A program made the position numbers and the translations under genes. Positions 17,377-25,817 of a DNA stretch of 64,000 bases are shown here, one piece after another (position 1 is the first letter of the stretch; each line of letters starts with the position of its first letter). Origin of the DNA: WJJR01 sp964440935 (GTDB lineage Bacteria; Zixibacteria; MSB-5A5; WJJR01). The stretch lies in the NCBI GenBank assembly GCA_964440935.1, contig CAYTTY010000003.1, positions 62,001 through 126,000 on the forward strand, written 5' to 3'. The notes beneath the pieces were generated by a model. It was not told the origin of the DNA. It saw only the letters and a list, made by a program, of their open reading frames with translations, and ran no database searches.

Positions 17377-18750
17377 ATGGAATCCCTAAGACAAAGCCTC
17401 GGTGCATACTTGGAGTTTATTCGGGTTAGGCTATCGGCCGACCTGCCCGATCCACTGTATTTAGAGCAAATCGCAGACCTGATCAGCAGTTTCCAAATTG
17501 CCAAAGACATCACGGACTGCGAGAATTCTGAGCAATTCAAGGATGTCGAGGAGCAGGTCAGAATCTTGCTCAATTCGAAGAGAATACCATCAAATCTCCA
17601 CGGAATTAGAACGAGTCTATCAACTTTTTTCAGAAAGTCAGGTGCGTATCTGCGCTGTCTGGAGAACAAGACGGTTGATCCGACAGATCAATTTGAGCAA
17701 CTGGCATCAGAGATTGATGCAACGACTCAGGCGGTGACGCATCTGGCATTATTACCAGCTTGTTCCATTCCTAATAACCACATCAAATGTGAAACCTTCG
17801 ATATACAGACCTATTCCACGAAGCAACTTCGTTTACTACTCAATGCACGTAGAAACGAAACCGTCATGGGTTGGCCTGCATTCGACTACCGCCTTATCGC
17901 TAATCAACCATTCCTGCGTGTCGTCCGAAGCCAGCCAATTAATGAACGACGCTTCAAGAACGAACTGATAGTTCGAGGGCGGCCAAACACTCTGCCATAC
18001 CTTGCCCTTCCTCTCAATGACAATCTTCGAGATGCCTTCTCACTTGTCGCGTTGTTCGATTGGGAGCAATACTGGACTGATTACACCGAACGGAACGGTC
18101 CATGGCCGATCTGTGAGTTTGATGTTTCAACCTCGCTGAGCAAAGTCGATGAGTTCCCGCCACAGCTAAGGCACCTGATTGGTAGACGACTTGAGGATTT
18201 TCAGGACGAAGAGTCCGACCCCGATAGTCAATTTGATTGGCGCTTGGACGACCACTCAGCCGATCTGTTTCGATCGCTGCTACAGGAAATGGAAAGGTGT
18301 TTGATTGCCATCAATTGCTCCCGCCGAACTGATTTAGATTTCATCGCCAAAGGAATGGACTTCTTCCTTAGGGGATACTCCGGGAAGGGCTTCGAGACTT
18401 TCCTGTGGAACATATTTGTATGGGAGGCGCTTGTCGGCCGCAGGAAGGATACGACGAGTGCACTCAAACAACGAATTCCGAAGCTTCTGCACGAACTCAA
18501 TGTGACTGATATAGAGGTCGGCAACCTGTATGATAAGCGATCAGTATTCGTACATGGCCGATCAACAGAGCAGAATGTCTCAGACGACGAGGCATTTCGG
18601 GTCATGCGGCTTACGCGATCCATGTTGCGGAAGGCTCTGCGGTTCGGATACTGGGCTGTCGAGAATGCTGAGCAAACCTCCGGCTTGCGTAGACAAGCTC
18701 TGAGGGACTTGATGTGTAGTCCGAAGATGAGAGACGTCTTACAGGATTGA
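17377..18750 (+). CDS. Hypothetical protein with C-terminal HEPN-like (Apea-type) domain
   Basis: This 457-aa cytoplasmic-looking protein has no signal peptide or membrane segment. I do not recognise the N-terminal ~310 residues. The last ~140 resemble the Apea-like HEPN fold: a long helix ('KGFETFLWNIFVWEALVGRRKDT' in part), a basic 'LKQRIPKLLHEL' stretch, and then 'NLYDKRSVFVHGRS', which carries the R-x4-H motif (Arg388, His393) of HEPN ribonucleases. The gene is visibly more AT-rich than its neighbours, has no partner gene in the same direction, and lies between dispersed palindromes, all of which suggest horizontal acquisition. HEPN proteins are often toxins or phage-defence RNases, but that role is inference here. 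No clear ribosome site is seen ahead of the ATG. Confidence 0.65.
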   Translation: MESLRQSLGAYLEFIRVRLSADLPDPLYLEQIADLISSFQIAKDITDCENSEQFKDVEEQVRILLNSKRIPSNLHGIRTSLSTFFRKSGAYLRCLENKTVDPTDQFEQLASEIDATTQAVTHLALLPACSIPNNHIKCETFDIQTYSTKQLRLLLNARRNETVMGWPAFDYRLIANQPFLRVVRSQPINERRFKNELIVRGRPNTLPYLALPLNDNLRDAFSLVALFDWEQYWTDYTERNGPWPICEFDVSTSLSKVDEFPPQLRHLIGRRLEDFQDEESDPDSQFDWRLDDHSADLFRSLLQEMERCLIAINCSRRTDLDFIAKGMDFFLRGYSGKGFETFLWNIFVWEALVGRRKDTTSALKQRIPKLLHELNVTDIEVGNLYDKRSVFVHGRSTEQNVSDDEAFRVMRLTRSMLRKALRFGYWAVENAEQTSGLRRQALRDLMCSPKMRDVLQD

Positions 18751-18761
18751 CTTTGTAGATT

Positions 18762-18833
18762 GTAGGTCAGGAGCACTGCGCGTCGAGCTGGCAACGAGTG
18801 AATTGACCCTTTCGAAGCGCAGGGCTCCTGACA
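18762..18833 (+). repeat. Family C miniature inverted-repeat element, ~72 bp, unit 1
   Basis: It begins GTAGGTCAGGAGCACTGCGC and ends GCGCAGGGCTCCTGACA, so its two ends are ~18-bp imperfect inverted repeats. Unit 2 (18869-18938) is the same element in the opposite orientation, and a third copy lies at 38546-38616. Confidence 0.8.
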
Positions 18834-18868
18834 GTCCTGGTGGGAAAGTTGGTTTGTCGCGTGGGGGA

Positions 18869-18938
18869 TGTCAGGAGCCCGGCGCAGTATCCGGCTCGCA
18901 ATTGCCAGCGGTTGTGACGCGCCGTGCTCCTGACCTAC
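18869..18938 (-). repeat. Family C miniature inverted-repeat element, ~70 bp, unit 2
   Basis: On the minus strand it begins GTAGGTCAGGAGCACGGCGC and ends GGCTCCTGACA. Its first 21 bases differ from unit 1 at a single position, while the middle differs more, as expected if the ends are under structural or recognition constraint. Confidence 0.8.
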
Positions 18939-18981
18939 GGGCTGAAAGTCACAATGTCACTGAACGAGAGATTTGCAACCG

Positions 18982-19038
18982 CGCGTAGGTCCGGCTCTTA
19001 GCCGCGTCTACGCTACGACTGATGTGGGTCTTTCAACA
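18982..19038. repeat. Family D composite repeat
   Basis: It contains CGCGTAGGTCCGGCTCTTA (18982-19000), a perfect 19-base match to 60369-60387, and TGATGTGGGTCTTTCAACA (19020-19038), whose reverse complement matches 60344-60362 at 18 of 19 positions. The relative orientation of the two parts differs between the two loci. Confidence 0.75.
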
Positions 19039-19048
19039 GGCCGGGTGC

Positions 19049-19067
19049 CCCACAGCTCTGCTGTGGG
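19049..19067. repeat. Family B hairpin, copy 2
   Basis: CCCACAGC-tct-GCTGTGGG preceded by CCGGGTGCC, identical in its core to copy 1. Confidence 0.85.
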
Positions 19068-19242
19068 ATGGCCTTCGTTTGCGAACAATTCAATCAGACA
19101 CACACTTGTCCCTCGTTTAAAGAATAACTTGCCGACCTCGGTGCCAATTGTAGCTGGGCCAGTGCCATTCAGGAACGGAACACGGCCGATGTCGCGCCGA
19201 TGTCCGGCTTTCTGCATGACACGACGCGTTGAGCGCTACGTT

Positions 19243-19261
19243 CCCACAGCTCTGCTGTGGG
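19243..19261. repeat. Family B hairpin, copy 3
   Basis: CCCACAGC-tct-GCTGTGGG followed by GCACCCGG. The flank is the reverse complement of the one on copy 2, so copies 2 and 3 face each other across 175 bases. Confidence 0.85.
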
Positions 19262-19291
19262 GCACCCGGCAGGTTGCTGAAAAAGGTGTGA

Positions 19292-19870
19292 TCACTTTCG
19301 TTCGGCCTTCCCTTGGTGATGTTTCAGGTCGTTGTGCGTGATCGACTGTGCTGCGGGGTGGGTCTTGGTGTTTCTGTTGACGTCTTCCTTTCCGATCCCC
19401 GGATCATTGTCATCCACACCGTGATCCGGATCGTCCATCGGGCGAAAACTCTTCAACGACGCCCACGCCTCGACCAGCGTCCCATCCACCGTGAAGTGCT
19501 CATCCGATAGTAATCCCGCCGCCTGCGCCTGTGTCACCACCGCCTGTAAGAACCGTCCCGCCACATCATGTTGCATCAGACGATCCCGGTTCTTCGTGAA
19601 CGTCGTCGCATCAAACGACCGCTCATCCAGACTCATCCCCAAAAACCACCGAAACAGAATGTTGTAATCGTGCATCTCACACAGGAGCCGTTCCGACCGG
19701 ATCGTGTACAGTGCGATCAACAACTGACCCTTCAACAACCGTTCCGGCGGAATCGACGGACGCCCCTCCGTCGCGTACATCCGGTCAAACCTTCCCGACA
19801 ATGACCGCAACGCCGCATCCGCCATTGCCTTGATCGCCCGTTCGACCATGCTCACGGCAAGCGGGAACGG
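19292..19870 (-). pseudogene. IS5/IS1182-like transposase fragment (both ends missing)
   Basis: The readable part matches the N-terminal half of DDE transposases of the IS5/IS1182-like group: 'RFDRMYATEGRPSIPPERLL', 'YTIRSERLLCEMHDYNILFR', 'FDATTFTKNRDRL', 'LLSDEHFTVDGTLVEAWASL' and 'KSFRP'. The protein is only ~187 aa instead of ~350-450. The frame is closed by a stop about five codons ahead of the first Met, so the usual first ~25 residues are gone, and downstream of 'RPMDDPD' the sequence no longer resembles the family and then stops, so the catalytic second half is lost. No terminal inverted repeats of a full element are seen. It is a relic that helps mark 17-20 kb as a recombination-prone zone. 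Confidence 0.85.
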
Positions 19871-19931
19871 TCATGCTACGGCCTCGTGAATCGGAAATTT
19901 CTTCTGTCAATCGCTATAAAGCGGAGAGGGG

Positions 19932-19950
19932 CCCACAGCAGAGCTGTGGG
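19932..19950. repeat. Family B hairpin, copy 4 (opposite loop orientation)
   Basis: CCCACAGC-aga-GCTGTGGG. The loop reads AGA, so this copy is inverted relative to copies 1-3. It lies on the far side of the transposase fragment. Confidence 0.85.
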
Positions 19951-20040
19951 ACACCACAGGGGTATACAGTTCTGTTTACATTAGTGACATCGGAATGGAA
20001 TGGTGCAAGTCACTATATGACAGGTCATGGTAGGTGTCAC

Positions 20041-23000
20041 CTACGGCACGCAGGGCAGTGATTTGTTGTTGAAGAGGTAGTCGACGAAAAGCGCCAGATC
20101 GATCATGTCGGATGTCCCCGAGCAATCGAAGTCGGAGTGTTCATAGATCGGAAAATCGGGAGCGTTGAAGAACATGTGTTCAATCAATCGTCCCAGGTAG
20201 ACAATGTCATACGGTGGTGGTTGTGCGACGGCGGAATTCCAGATATCCGCCTGGTAGCGTTTCCACGGGCGGCCCGTCTGTCCCGCCGGCCCGTCCAAAT
20301 CCCATACAGTCACCCGTGTGCCGGTGGCATGCAGCGTGACCATATCCGCGATCCCATCGCGATTGATGTCACCCAACACGGGAGCCGCCAGCGTCGTCGA
20401 TGATCCCACTCCAAACAAAATGGGATAGCCGGGAACAATTGTTCCATCCGTCTCGAGTGCATAGATCTCGTCCGGCCCAAAGACCAACTGGCCGACACGC
20501 ATGAGTAATTCCGGCTCACCGTCATGATCGATGTCATTCAACACAATGACCGAGACGGCTCCCGAGAACTCGGCAAAGAGGCCATCCGAGGAATCCGACA
20601 CGACCGGAGTGCCGTCGGCGTGGAAGGCGTAGAGGAGAGAGCCTCCGATCGAGTAGGGCGCAACAAACAATTCCGGAATGCCGTTATCATCGATGTCGCC
20701 CGCCGTCATCGAGTACACCAGATACGTGTTCTGCAACGGTTCCAGAACGCGCGGCCAACCCGTCAGTGACTCACCGGTTGGCTCTATGACGTTGAGGAAA
20801 AACGGATCCGTCTGACCGTCCGATCCCACATAGGCGATTTCCCGTTCCAGGTCACCATCGAAGTCCCCAAAGGCGACTGCGTTGACCGAATAATGCGACG
20901 TTTTCAGTGACACACTGCCCGGCGGTCCGAATGCGCGCCCGGTGCGACCATCGAAGACATGGATTTCGTCACCGATCGCAACCAGTTCGGCACGATTATC
21001 GTTATTCAAGTCAACGATCTTCACTTGTGGCAGAGCGCTGACGATACTGCGGCTGATATCGATCGCAGGGAAGGGCTGCGCCGTCGGGACGAGCACCTCA
21101 CCGTTTTCGTGCCATACATGTATTTGTCCATCCGCATCAATAGCCGCAATCTCCAACCCGGAGCTGCCATCGAGGTTGCCAACCGTCGGCACCGAACTGC
21201 CGAATCCATTAACAAAACTAGTAAATGGTTGTGGCCAACCCTCAAATTCTTCACCGATGAACGTATACACGTGCATCGCATCCGGCGAAGCAATGACGAT
21301 CTCGAATTTCCCATCATCATCGAGATCGGCACAGGCCGGCGGTGTGCGATAGTACACCAACGTATCTCGTGGCCATCCGGGATAATTGGGCCACTGTGTT
21401 GTGGGATCCCACGTCGGATAGTTCAGACTGTCTCCGGCGAACACCCAGATTCCGCGTTGTGTCGGGCAGATGATCTCTTCACCCGCAACACCGTCGATAT
21501 CGACCACAGTCATGGCAAAGCTCGAATTGGCTGGGAGCATGGCCGGCCAGCCGGGATGGAACGCGTCATCAACGACTACCCTAACCGAGTCGCGCAACGT
21601 TGACCCTCCTACCGTAACGGCCAGACGCAATCGATACGGTCCCGGCTGAAGTTGATCAAGTTCCCACAACGTCAGCGTATCCTCCCAAACCGGAGCGGTG
21701 AATCGTCCGAGGTCATACACGGTCGACGACGGTAGCGGACCGACTGCGTCGAGATGATACGCCTCGAAGTCAGGACCAGCCGCTGAGCCGAGAACGACTT
21801 CGGTCAAATCGAGGGTGTCGCCATCGGCCGGTACGATGATATCAGCCGTCGCCGATTGCGCCAGATTGACACGCCGATCAATGACAGCATCGACTCCGGC
21901 ATCCAGCCGGATTGTGTACGGTCCGTTGAGACCGGCCGTGTTCCACACCGCCAGGACATCACCAGTAACCGCGGTGTTACTCGTCGCAATGGTTTGCCAG
22001 TTGGCAAAGCCGGGACCATGGCCGTCCGCGACACTCACAGTATAGCTGCTGAAGCCGGTGCCCTGTGCATGTCCCAGAATCGAAACCGTTCCATTCAGCC
22101 AGTCCTGCGGTTGCGGTTCGTCGATCGTAACGAACACCCCCGGCAGGGCGCCGATTGCGTTTTGGAGATTGATTCGTCCCCAACCCGTGTAACGGTCGAA
22201 ACCGGGAAGATTGGCGCCGTTTCCATAGGGGTCGATGATATCGTCAGCGGTGCTTGTGAGAATCTCACGCACCCGATCATTGGACAATCCCGGAGCCAAC
22301 GACAGGAGGGCGGCAGCCACACCTGCCGCGTGCGGCGCGGCCATTGATGTCCCCGACGCGATGTAGTAGTAATCGTCAATCACGTGGACATCGGGCTCAC
22401 CGCCGATGGCGTAGAGGTCGGTGGTGTCGGCCCGCAGAGACAACACCGCTTGTCCCGGCGCCACGACGTCGATGTGATCGTTGAATGTCGAAAACGTCGC
22501 CAGTTGATCCTGCGCCGTCGATGCACCAACGCCGATTGTCATCTGATACGAACTCGGATAGAAGACATGATCGCCGCCGCTGTTTCCCATTGACGTGATC
22601 AGGACCACTCCACGCTCATGCGCGAATTGAAGCGCATCTTCAAGCGTTTTCGAGGGGAACTGGCCGCCCCAGCTCATGTTGATGACGCGCGCACCGCGCA
22701 TGACGGCGTAGTAGATCGCTTGGGCCGAGACGGAAAAATAGGCGTAAGGGAAAATCTTACAGGCAAAAACACGTGCCGAGTCCGACACGCCGGCGATGCC
22801 AATACCATTGTCAACCGTCGCTGCGACCGTACCGGCGACGTGGGTCCCGTGACCGATGGTGTCGGTGACGCAGCTGTCGGGTACGACATCCAGTGGTGTC
22901 GTAATGCGGACGTCTCCGGAGAAGTCGTAGCCGTACACGTCGTCGGTGAACCCATTGTGGTCATCGTCAACGCCATTGTCGGGAATCTCCCCGGCATTCA

Positions 23001-23661
23001 CGAACAACCGGTCGACGATGTCTTCGTGATCAGTATCGAGTCCCGTATCGATGATGCAAACGAGGATCGACGATTTCGGTCCGGGATGGTTGTACACCGA
23101 TTCCAAGCGGACATCGGCGCCCGGCGTGCCGTTGCGTTCCACTAAGGTGTCGTTGTTCGATCCCGGGATTCGTTCGACGGCAAAGTATGATTGTCCGGTG
23201 TTTGTCAAGTGCCACTGGCGATCGTAGAGTGGATCGTTCGGTGATTGGTGGAGTTCGAGCAGACGATCCACTTCGGCGTATTCGACCCATGGTAGTTGCT
23301 CGAGGCGCGCCACCACGTCTTCGGCCGTTTCACCGGGTTCCGTTGCCATCATGAAGGTGCGTGAACCGGGATGCTCGGACACACCCGCCGACAGCGATGG
23401 CCCGGATGGAGCGGTCCGATTCCAAAGCGGACGCACTCTGGCCACGCCTGCAGCGCGTGACCACTCTGCGACCACATCCGCGGGATGTTGAGCGGCGGCC
23501 TTCCGATGCTGACCCGAGGCCAGGTATCCCGGCAGGACTTTGACTATCACACCTTCGGGCGAGGTTGAACCGAATTGACTAAAGGGAGTCTGGGCATCCA
23601 CGCACAAAGGCAGGAGAACCAGCGCGCACGTAAAGAGGATTCGCCTTAGCGGATTGATCAT
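20041..23661 (-). CDS. Secreted subtilisin-like serine protease (S8) with VCBS/FG-GAP-like repeats and C-terminal tail
   Basis: The 1206-aa exoprotease has a signal peptide (hydrophobic ~8-20, then 'VDAQ'), an N-terminal propeptide ('LEQLPWVEYAEVDRL'), and an S8 domain with Asp205 ('CIIDTGLD'), His271 ('GHGTHVAGT'), Asn360 and Ser439 ('GTSMAAPHAAG'). Ig-like modules follow and then a propeller-like region of 'DLDDDGKFEIVIA', 'DLNNDNRAELVAIG', 'DIDDNGIPELFVA' and 'DINRDGIADMVTL' repeats, typical FG-GAP/VCBS units. The C-terminal ~55 residues ('RLIEHMFFNAPDFPIYEHSD', then 'FDCSGTSDMIDLALFVDYLF') are a diverged version of the tail on its neighbours. The second ATG is chosen because AGGGA lies seven bases before it. 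It is probably the last gene of a three-protease array. Confidence 0.92.
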   Translation of the reverse strand: MINPLRRILFTCALVLLPLCVDAQTPFSQFGSTSPEGVIVKVLPGYLASGQHRKAAAQHPADVVAEWSRAAGVARVRPLWNRTAPSGPSLSAGVSEHPGSRTFMMATEPGETAEDVVARLEQLPWVEYAEVDRLLELHQSPNDPLYDRQWHLTNTGQSYFAVERIPGSNNDTLVERNGTPGADVRLESVYNHPGPKSSILVCIIDTGLDTDHEDIVDRLFVNAGEIPDNGVDDDHNGFTDDVYGYDFSGDVRITTPLDVVPDSCVTDTIGHGTHVAGTVAATVDNGIGIAGVSDSARVFACKIFPYAYFSVSAQAIYYAVMRGARVINMSWGGQFPSKTLEDALQFAHERGVVLITSMGNSGGDHVFYPSSYQMTIGVGASTAQDQLATFSTFNDHIDVVAPGQAVLSLRADTTDLYAIGGEPDVHVIDDYYYIASGTSMAAPHAAGVAAALLSLAPGLSNDRVREILTSTADDIIDPYGNGANLPGFDRYTGWGRINLQNAIGALPGVFVTIDEPQPQDWLNGTVSILGHAQGTGFSSYTVSVADGHGPGFANWQTIATSNTAVTGDVLAVWNTAGLNGPYTIRLDAGVDAVIDRRVNLAQSATADIIVPADGDTLDLTEVVLGSAAGPDFEAYHLDAVGPLPSSTVYDLGRFTAPVWEDTLTLWELDQLQPGPYRLRLAVTVGGSTLRDSVRVVVDDAFHPGWPAMLPANSSFAMTVVDIDGVAGEEIICPTQRGIWVFAGDSLNYPTWDPTTQWPNYPGWPRDTLVYYRTPPACADLDDDGKFEIVIASPDAMHVYTFIGEEFEGWPQPFTSFVNGFGSSVPTVGNLDGSSGLEIAAIDADGQIHVWHENGEVLVPTAQPFPAIDISRSIVSALPQVKIVDLNNDNRAELVAIGDEIHVFDGRTGRAFGPPGSVSLKTSHYSVNAVAFGDFDGDLEREIAYVGSDGQTDPFFLNVIEPTGESLTGWPRVLEPLQNTYLVYSMTAGDIDDNGIPELFVAPYSIGGSLLYAFHADGTPVVSDSSDGLFAEFSGAVSVIVLNDIDHDGEPELLMRVGQLVFGPDEIYALETDGTIVPGYPILFGVGSSTTLAAPVLGDINRDGIADMVTLHATGTRVTVWDLDGPAGQTGRPWKRYQADIWNSAVAQPPPYDIVYLGRLIEHMFFNAPDFPIYEHSDFDCSGTSDMIDLALFVDYLFNNKSLPCVP

Positions 23662-23829
23662 CGACATTTCCCTACCGCCAACCGTCGCTTATCACGAGAG
23701 GAGAGCCGATCGCGACCCTCTCCGTCGCAACCATCGGAATCGACACACAGTTCCCACCGGCAAATAGCCACGTATCAATCCTGTCAGATCGGGCCCCAGT
23801 GGCGAGGACTCGGAACTACGGCCCCGGGG

Positions 23830-25785
23830 CTACGGCGCGCATGGATCGCAGGGTGAGGGACCGTTGAAGAATATGTGTTCAATCACATAGTTGAGATCAA
23901 CGGCATCGGCGACCCCGTCGCAGTTGAGGTCGGACCGCGTGATCGGGCAGCCTTCATCTTGGAGGTCCGGCTCATTAAAGAAGATGACATTGATCAGCGC
24001 GTTTAAGTCTACGGCATCCAGGACTCCGCTCAGGTCAAGATCGGCCTGATGTAGACAGAGGCATCCGTCCAATATGGTGATGGTCACGGTGGCACTATCC
24101 GCGTCAACCCCGTCAGACGCGACAAAGAGGACGTCGTACACGCCCTGCTGAGTGATCTCCGGTGTCACACTAAACACACCGAATCCATTGCCGCTATCCA
24201 CAAACGTGGCGTTGGGCATCGTTCCTGATGACAGTGTGACCGGAGTGAAATTCGAGTCTTCGGCGCTGACGAGGAACTCCAGCGTTTCGAGTTCCGTCAC
24301 CGTTTGCGAACCCGGAACCGTGAGAATCGGCGCAAAGTCCGTGGTCAACGCTTGCAGCGTTGCCCGTCCATTGATCCGTCCCCAGCCGTGGTAGATATCG
24401 AATCCCGGTGTATCTTCCGACACACGTCCCACTTGGTCATCGGCGGCCGCACGCATGAGCGCTCGGATCTCGGCGGGGGTGTAATTGGGTCGCAGAGATT
24501 TGATCAGAGAGCCAAGGCCTGCGGCATGAGGCGTTGCCATTGATGTGCCGCACTTGTAGCCGTAACTCCCGTTGGGAACCGTTGACCAGACCCAGTTCCC
24601 CGGTGCACAGATGTCGATGTAGTCGCCGTAGTTCGATCCCGGTGATCCGCAGAACGGATGGGCGCGGTTGTCGTCGGAGTCTGTGCCGCCGACGGCGATG
24701 ATCTCCGGAAACGCCGCCGGATAGTGTGGGTCGCCGACGTCATCATTTCCCATCGCTGCGAAGATCGTCACGTTGTTATTCCAAGCGTATTCAGCCGCCT
24801 CTTGTTCGAGGGATGACGGTGACATGGACCCGAGCGACATGCTGATGATATGGGCCCCATTGTCAACGGCGTAGGTCATCGCGCGCGACACCCCGAGTGC
24901 CGAACCCGATCCCGACGCTCCCAGTGCTTTCAACACCATGATCTGGCAATTCCAATCCATGCCGGCGATCCCGACGCCATTGTCCGATTCGGCGGCGGCG
25001 ATACCGGCGCAGTGGGAACCGTGTGAATGATCATCATCGATGTTGTTGCTATTGTTATAAAAGTTCCAGCCACGGAAGTCGGAAACATAGCCGTTGCTGT
25101 CTAAATCGATTCCATCGGTGCTTTCGTCGATGTTGTACCAAATGCGATCGTCCAGATCGGGATGATCGACATCAATACCGGTATCAATGATGGCCAGAAT
25201 AATACTGCTGTCCCCGGTCGTATGATCCCACGCGGCTTCCATGCTGAGATCAGCATCCGCCGTACCGGGATCGGCGGGCGGCTGAACGCCGGTGTTGCGA
25301 AGCGGGTATTGGTGCGATGAAAAGTTGGGATCATTCGGCGTGAACTGCGATTCGGTGATTGTTACCACTACATCGTATTCGACGAATTCCACGTCGGGGA
25401 GTTGCTCGATCTGCTTTTTCAGCTGCGCAGCATCGCGCCCGGCGGGAACATCGATCACAACATAGTCAGAGAGACGCTGTCTCAGTGGAAGGGTCGCTTT
25501 TCGATGACTTGCCGGAAGCGAGGGGATGGCTTGTCGCAGGTCGGTAATGCCTTCGCCCGTCACAAATGCGTCGAATGACGCGCGTCCCGTTGCACCCGCT
25601 ATCAGTGTTTGGGGCGCGCCCAACGTCGGGGCCAACTTCACGATCAGGTGCGACCGGTCAAGATCATCTCTCACAGCCGCACTGGTATCGGTGATTCCGA
25701 TCAGAAAGAACGACACTGGCACAATGGCCAGGACATTGCGTAATCGTGTGATGGCCCGTACAATTCGGCTTCCATTGCTCATCAT
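23830..25785 (-). CDS. Secreted subtilisin-like serine protease (S8) with dockerin-like C-terminal tail
   Basis: The 651-aa protein has a signal peptide (hydrophobic ~18-31, cleavage near 'TSAA'), a propeptide, and a complete triad: Asp201 ('AIIDTGIDVDHPD'), His255 ('SHGSHCAGIAA'), Asn347 and Ser415 ('CGTSMATPHAAG'). An Ig-like domain ('LTVPGSQTVTELETLEFLVS') follows. The tail ('CLCLHQADLDLSGVLDAVDL', then 'SDLNCDGVADAVDLNYVIEH', then 'PCDPCAP') is nearly the same as in the other two better conserved proteases. GAGG lies eight bases before the chosen ATG. Its start is 32 bases from the stop of the next upstream protease gene, so the two are very likely co-transcribed. Confidence 0.93.
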   Translation of the reverse strand: MMSNGSRIVRAITRLRNVLAIVPVSFFLIGITDTSAAVRDDLDRSHLIVKLAPTLGAPQTLIAGATGRASFDAFVTGEGITDLRQAIPSLPASHRKATLPLRQRLSDYVVIDVPAGRDAAQLKKQIEQLPDVEFVEYDVVVTITESQFTPNDPNFSSHQYPLRNTGVQPPADPGTADADLSMEAAWDHTTGDSSIILAIIDTGIDVDHPDLDDRIWYNIDESTDGIDLDSNGYVSDFRGWNFYNNSNNIDDDHSHGSHCAGIAAAESDNGVGIAGMDWNCQIMVLKALGASGSGSALGVSRAMTYAVDNGAHIISMSLGSMSPSSLEQEAAEYAWNNNVTIFAAMGNDDVGDPHYPAAFPEIIAVGGTDSDDNRAHPFCGSPGSNYGDYIDICAPGNWVWSTVPNGSYGYKCGTSMATPHAAGLGSLIKSLRPNYTPAEIRALMRAAADDQVGRVSEDTPGFDIYHGWGRINGRATLQALTTDFAPILTVPGSQTVTELETLEFLVSAEDSNFTPVTLSSGTMPNATFVDSGNGFGVFSVTPEITQQGVYDVLFVASDGVDADSATVTITILDGCLCLHQADLDLSGVLDAVDLNALINVIFFNEPDLQDEGCPITRSDLNCDGVADAVDLNYVIEHIFFNGPSPCDPCAP

Positions 25786-25817
25786 AATGGTGACCTCGTC
25801 TGTGAAATTGGACACGT

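Larger units (their letters stand above)
18751..19291. other. Repeat-filled region without genes
   Basis: These 541 bases hold two ~70-bp inverted-repeat units (18762-18833, 18869-18938), a hairpin-forming composite (18982-19038) and two family B hairpins (19049, 19243). No coding sequence is convincing. Confidence 0.75.

Noticed and set aside
16965..17669. 234-codon minus-strand frame across the SemiSWEET remnant and the start of the HEPN-like gene
   Set aside because: It crosses a repeat and two unrelated sequences, shows no family, and conflicts with the better supported plus-strand gene.
19008..19217. Short minus-strand frame between repeat copies
   Set aside because: It is made up of family B and D repeat sequence translated by chance.
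17163..19261. CRISPR array suggested by repeated 19-base units
   Set aside because: Spacing is irregular (about 1.9 kb, 0.2 kb, 0.7 kb), orientation varies and there are no cas genes.
19292..19870. Possible complete insertion sequence
   Set aside because: Only the N-terminal half of the transposase is present, the frame is closed upstream and no flanking terminal inverted repeats specific to it were found.
20030..20044. GTAGGTG-t-CACCTAC over the stop codon of the 20041 protease as a terminator
   Set aside because: The loop is a single base and there is no T-run, so it cannot form a normal terminator hairpin.
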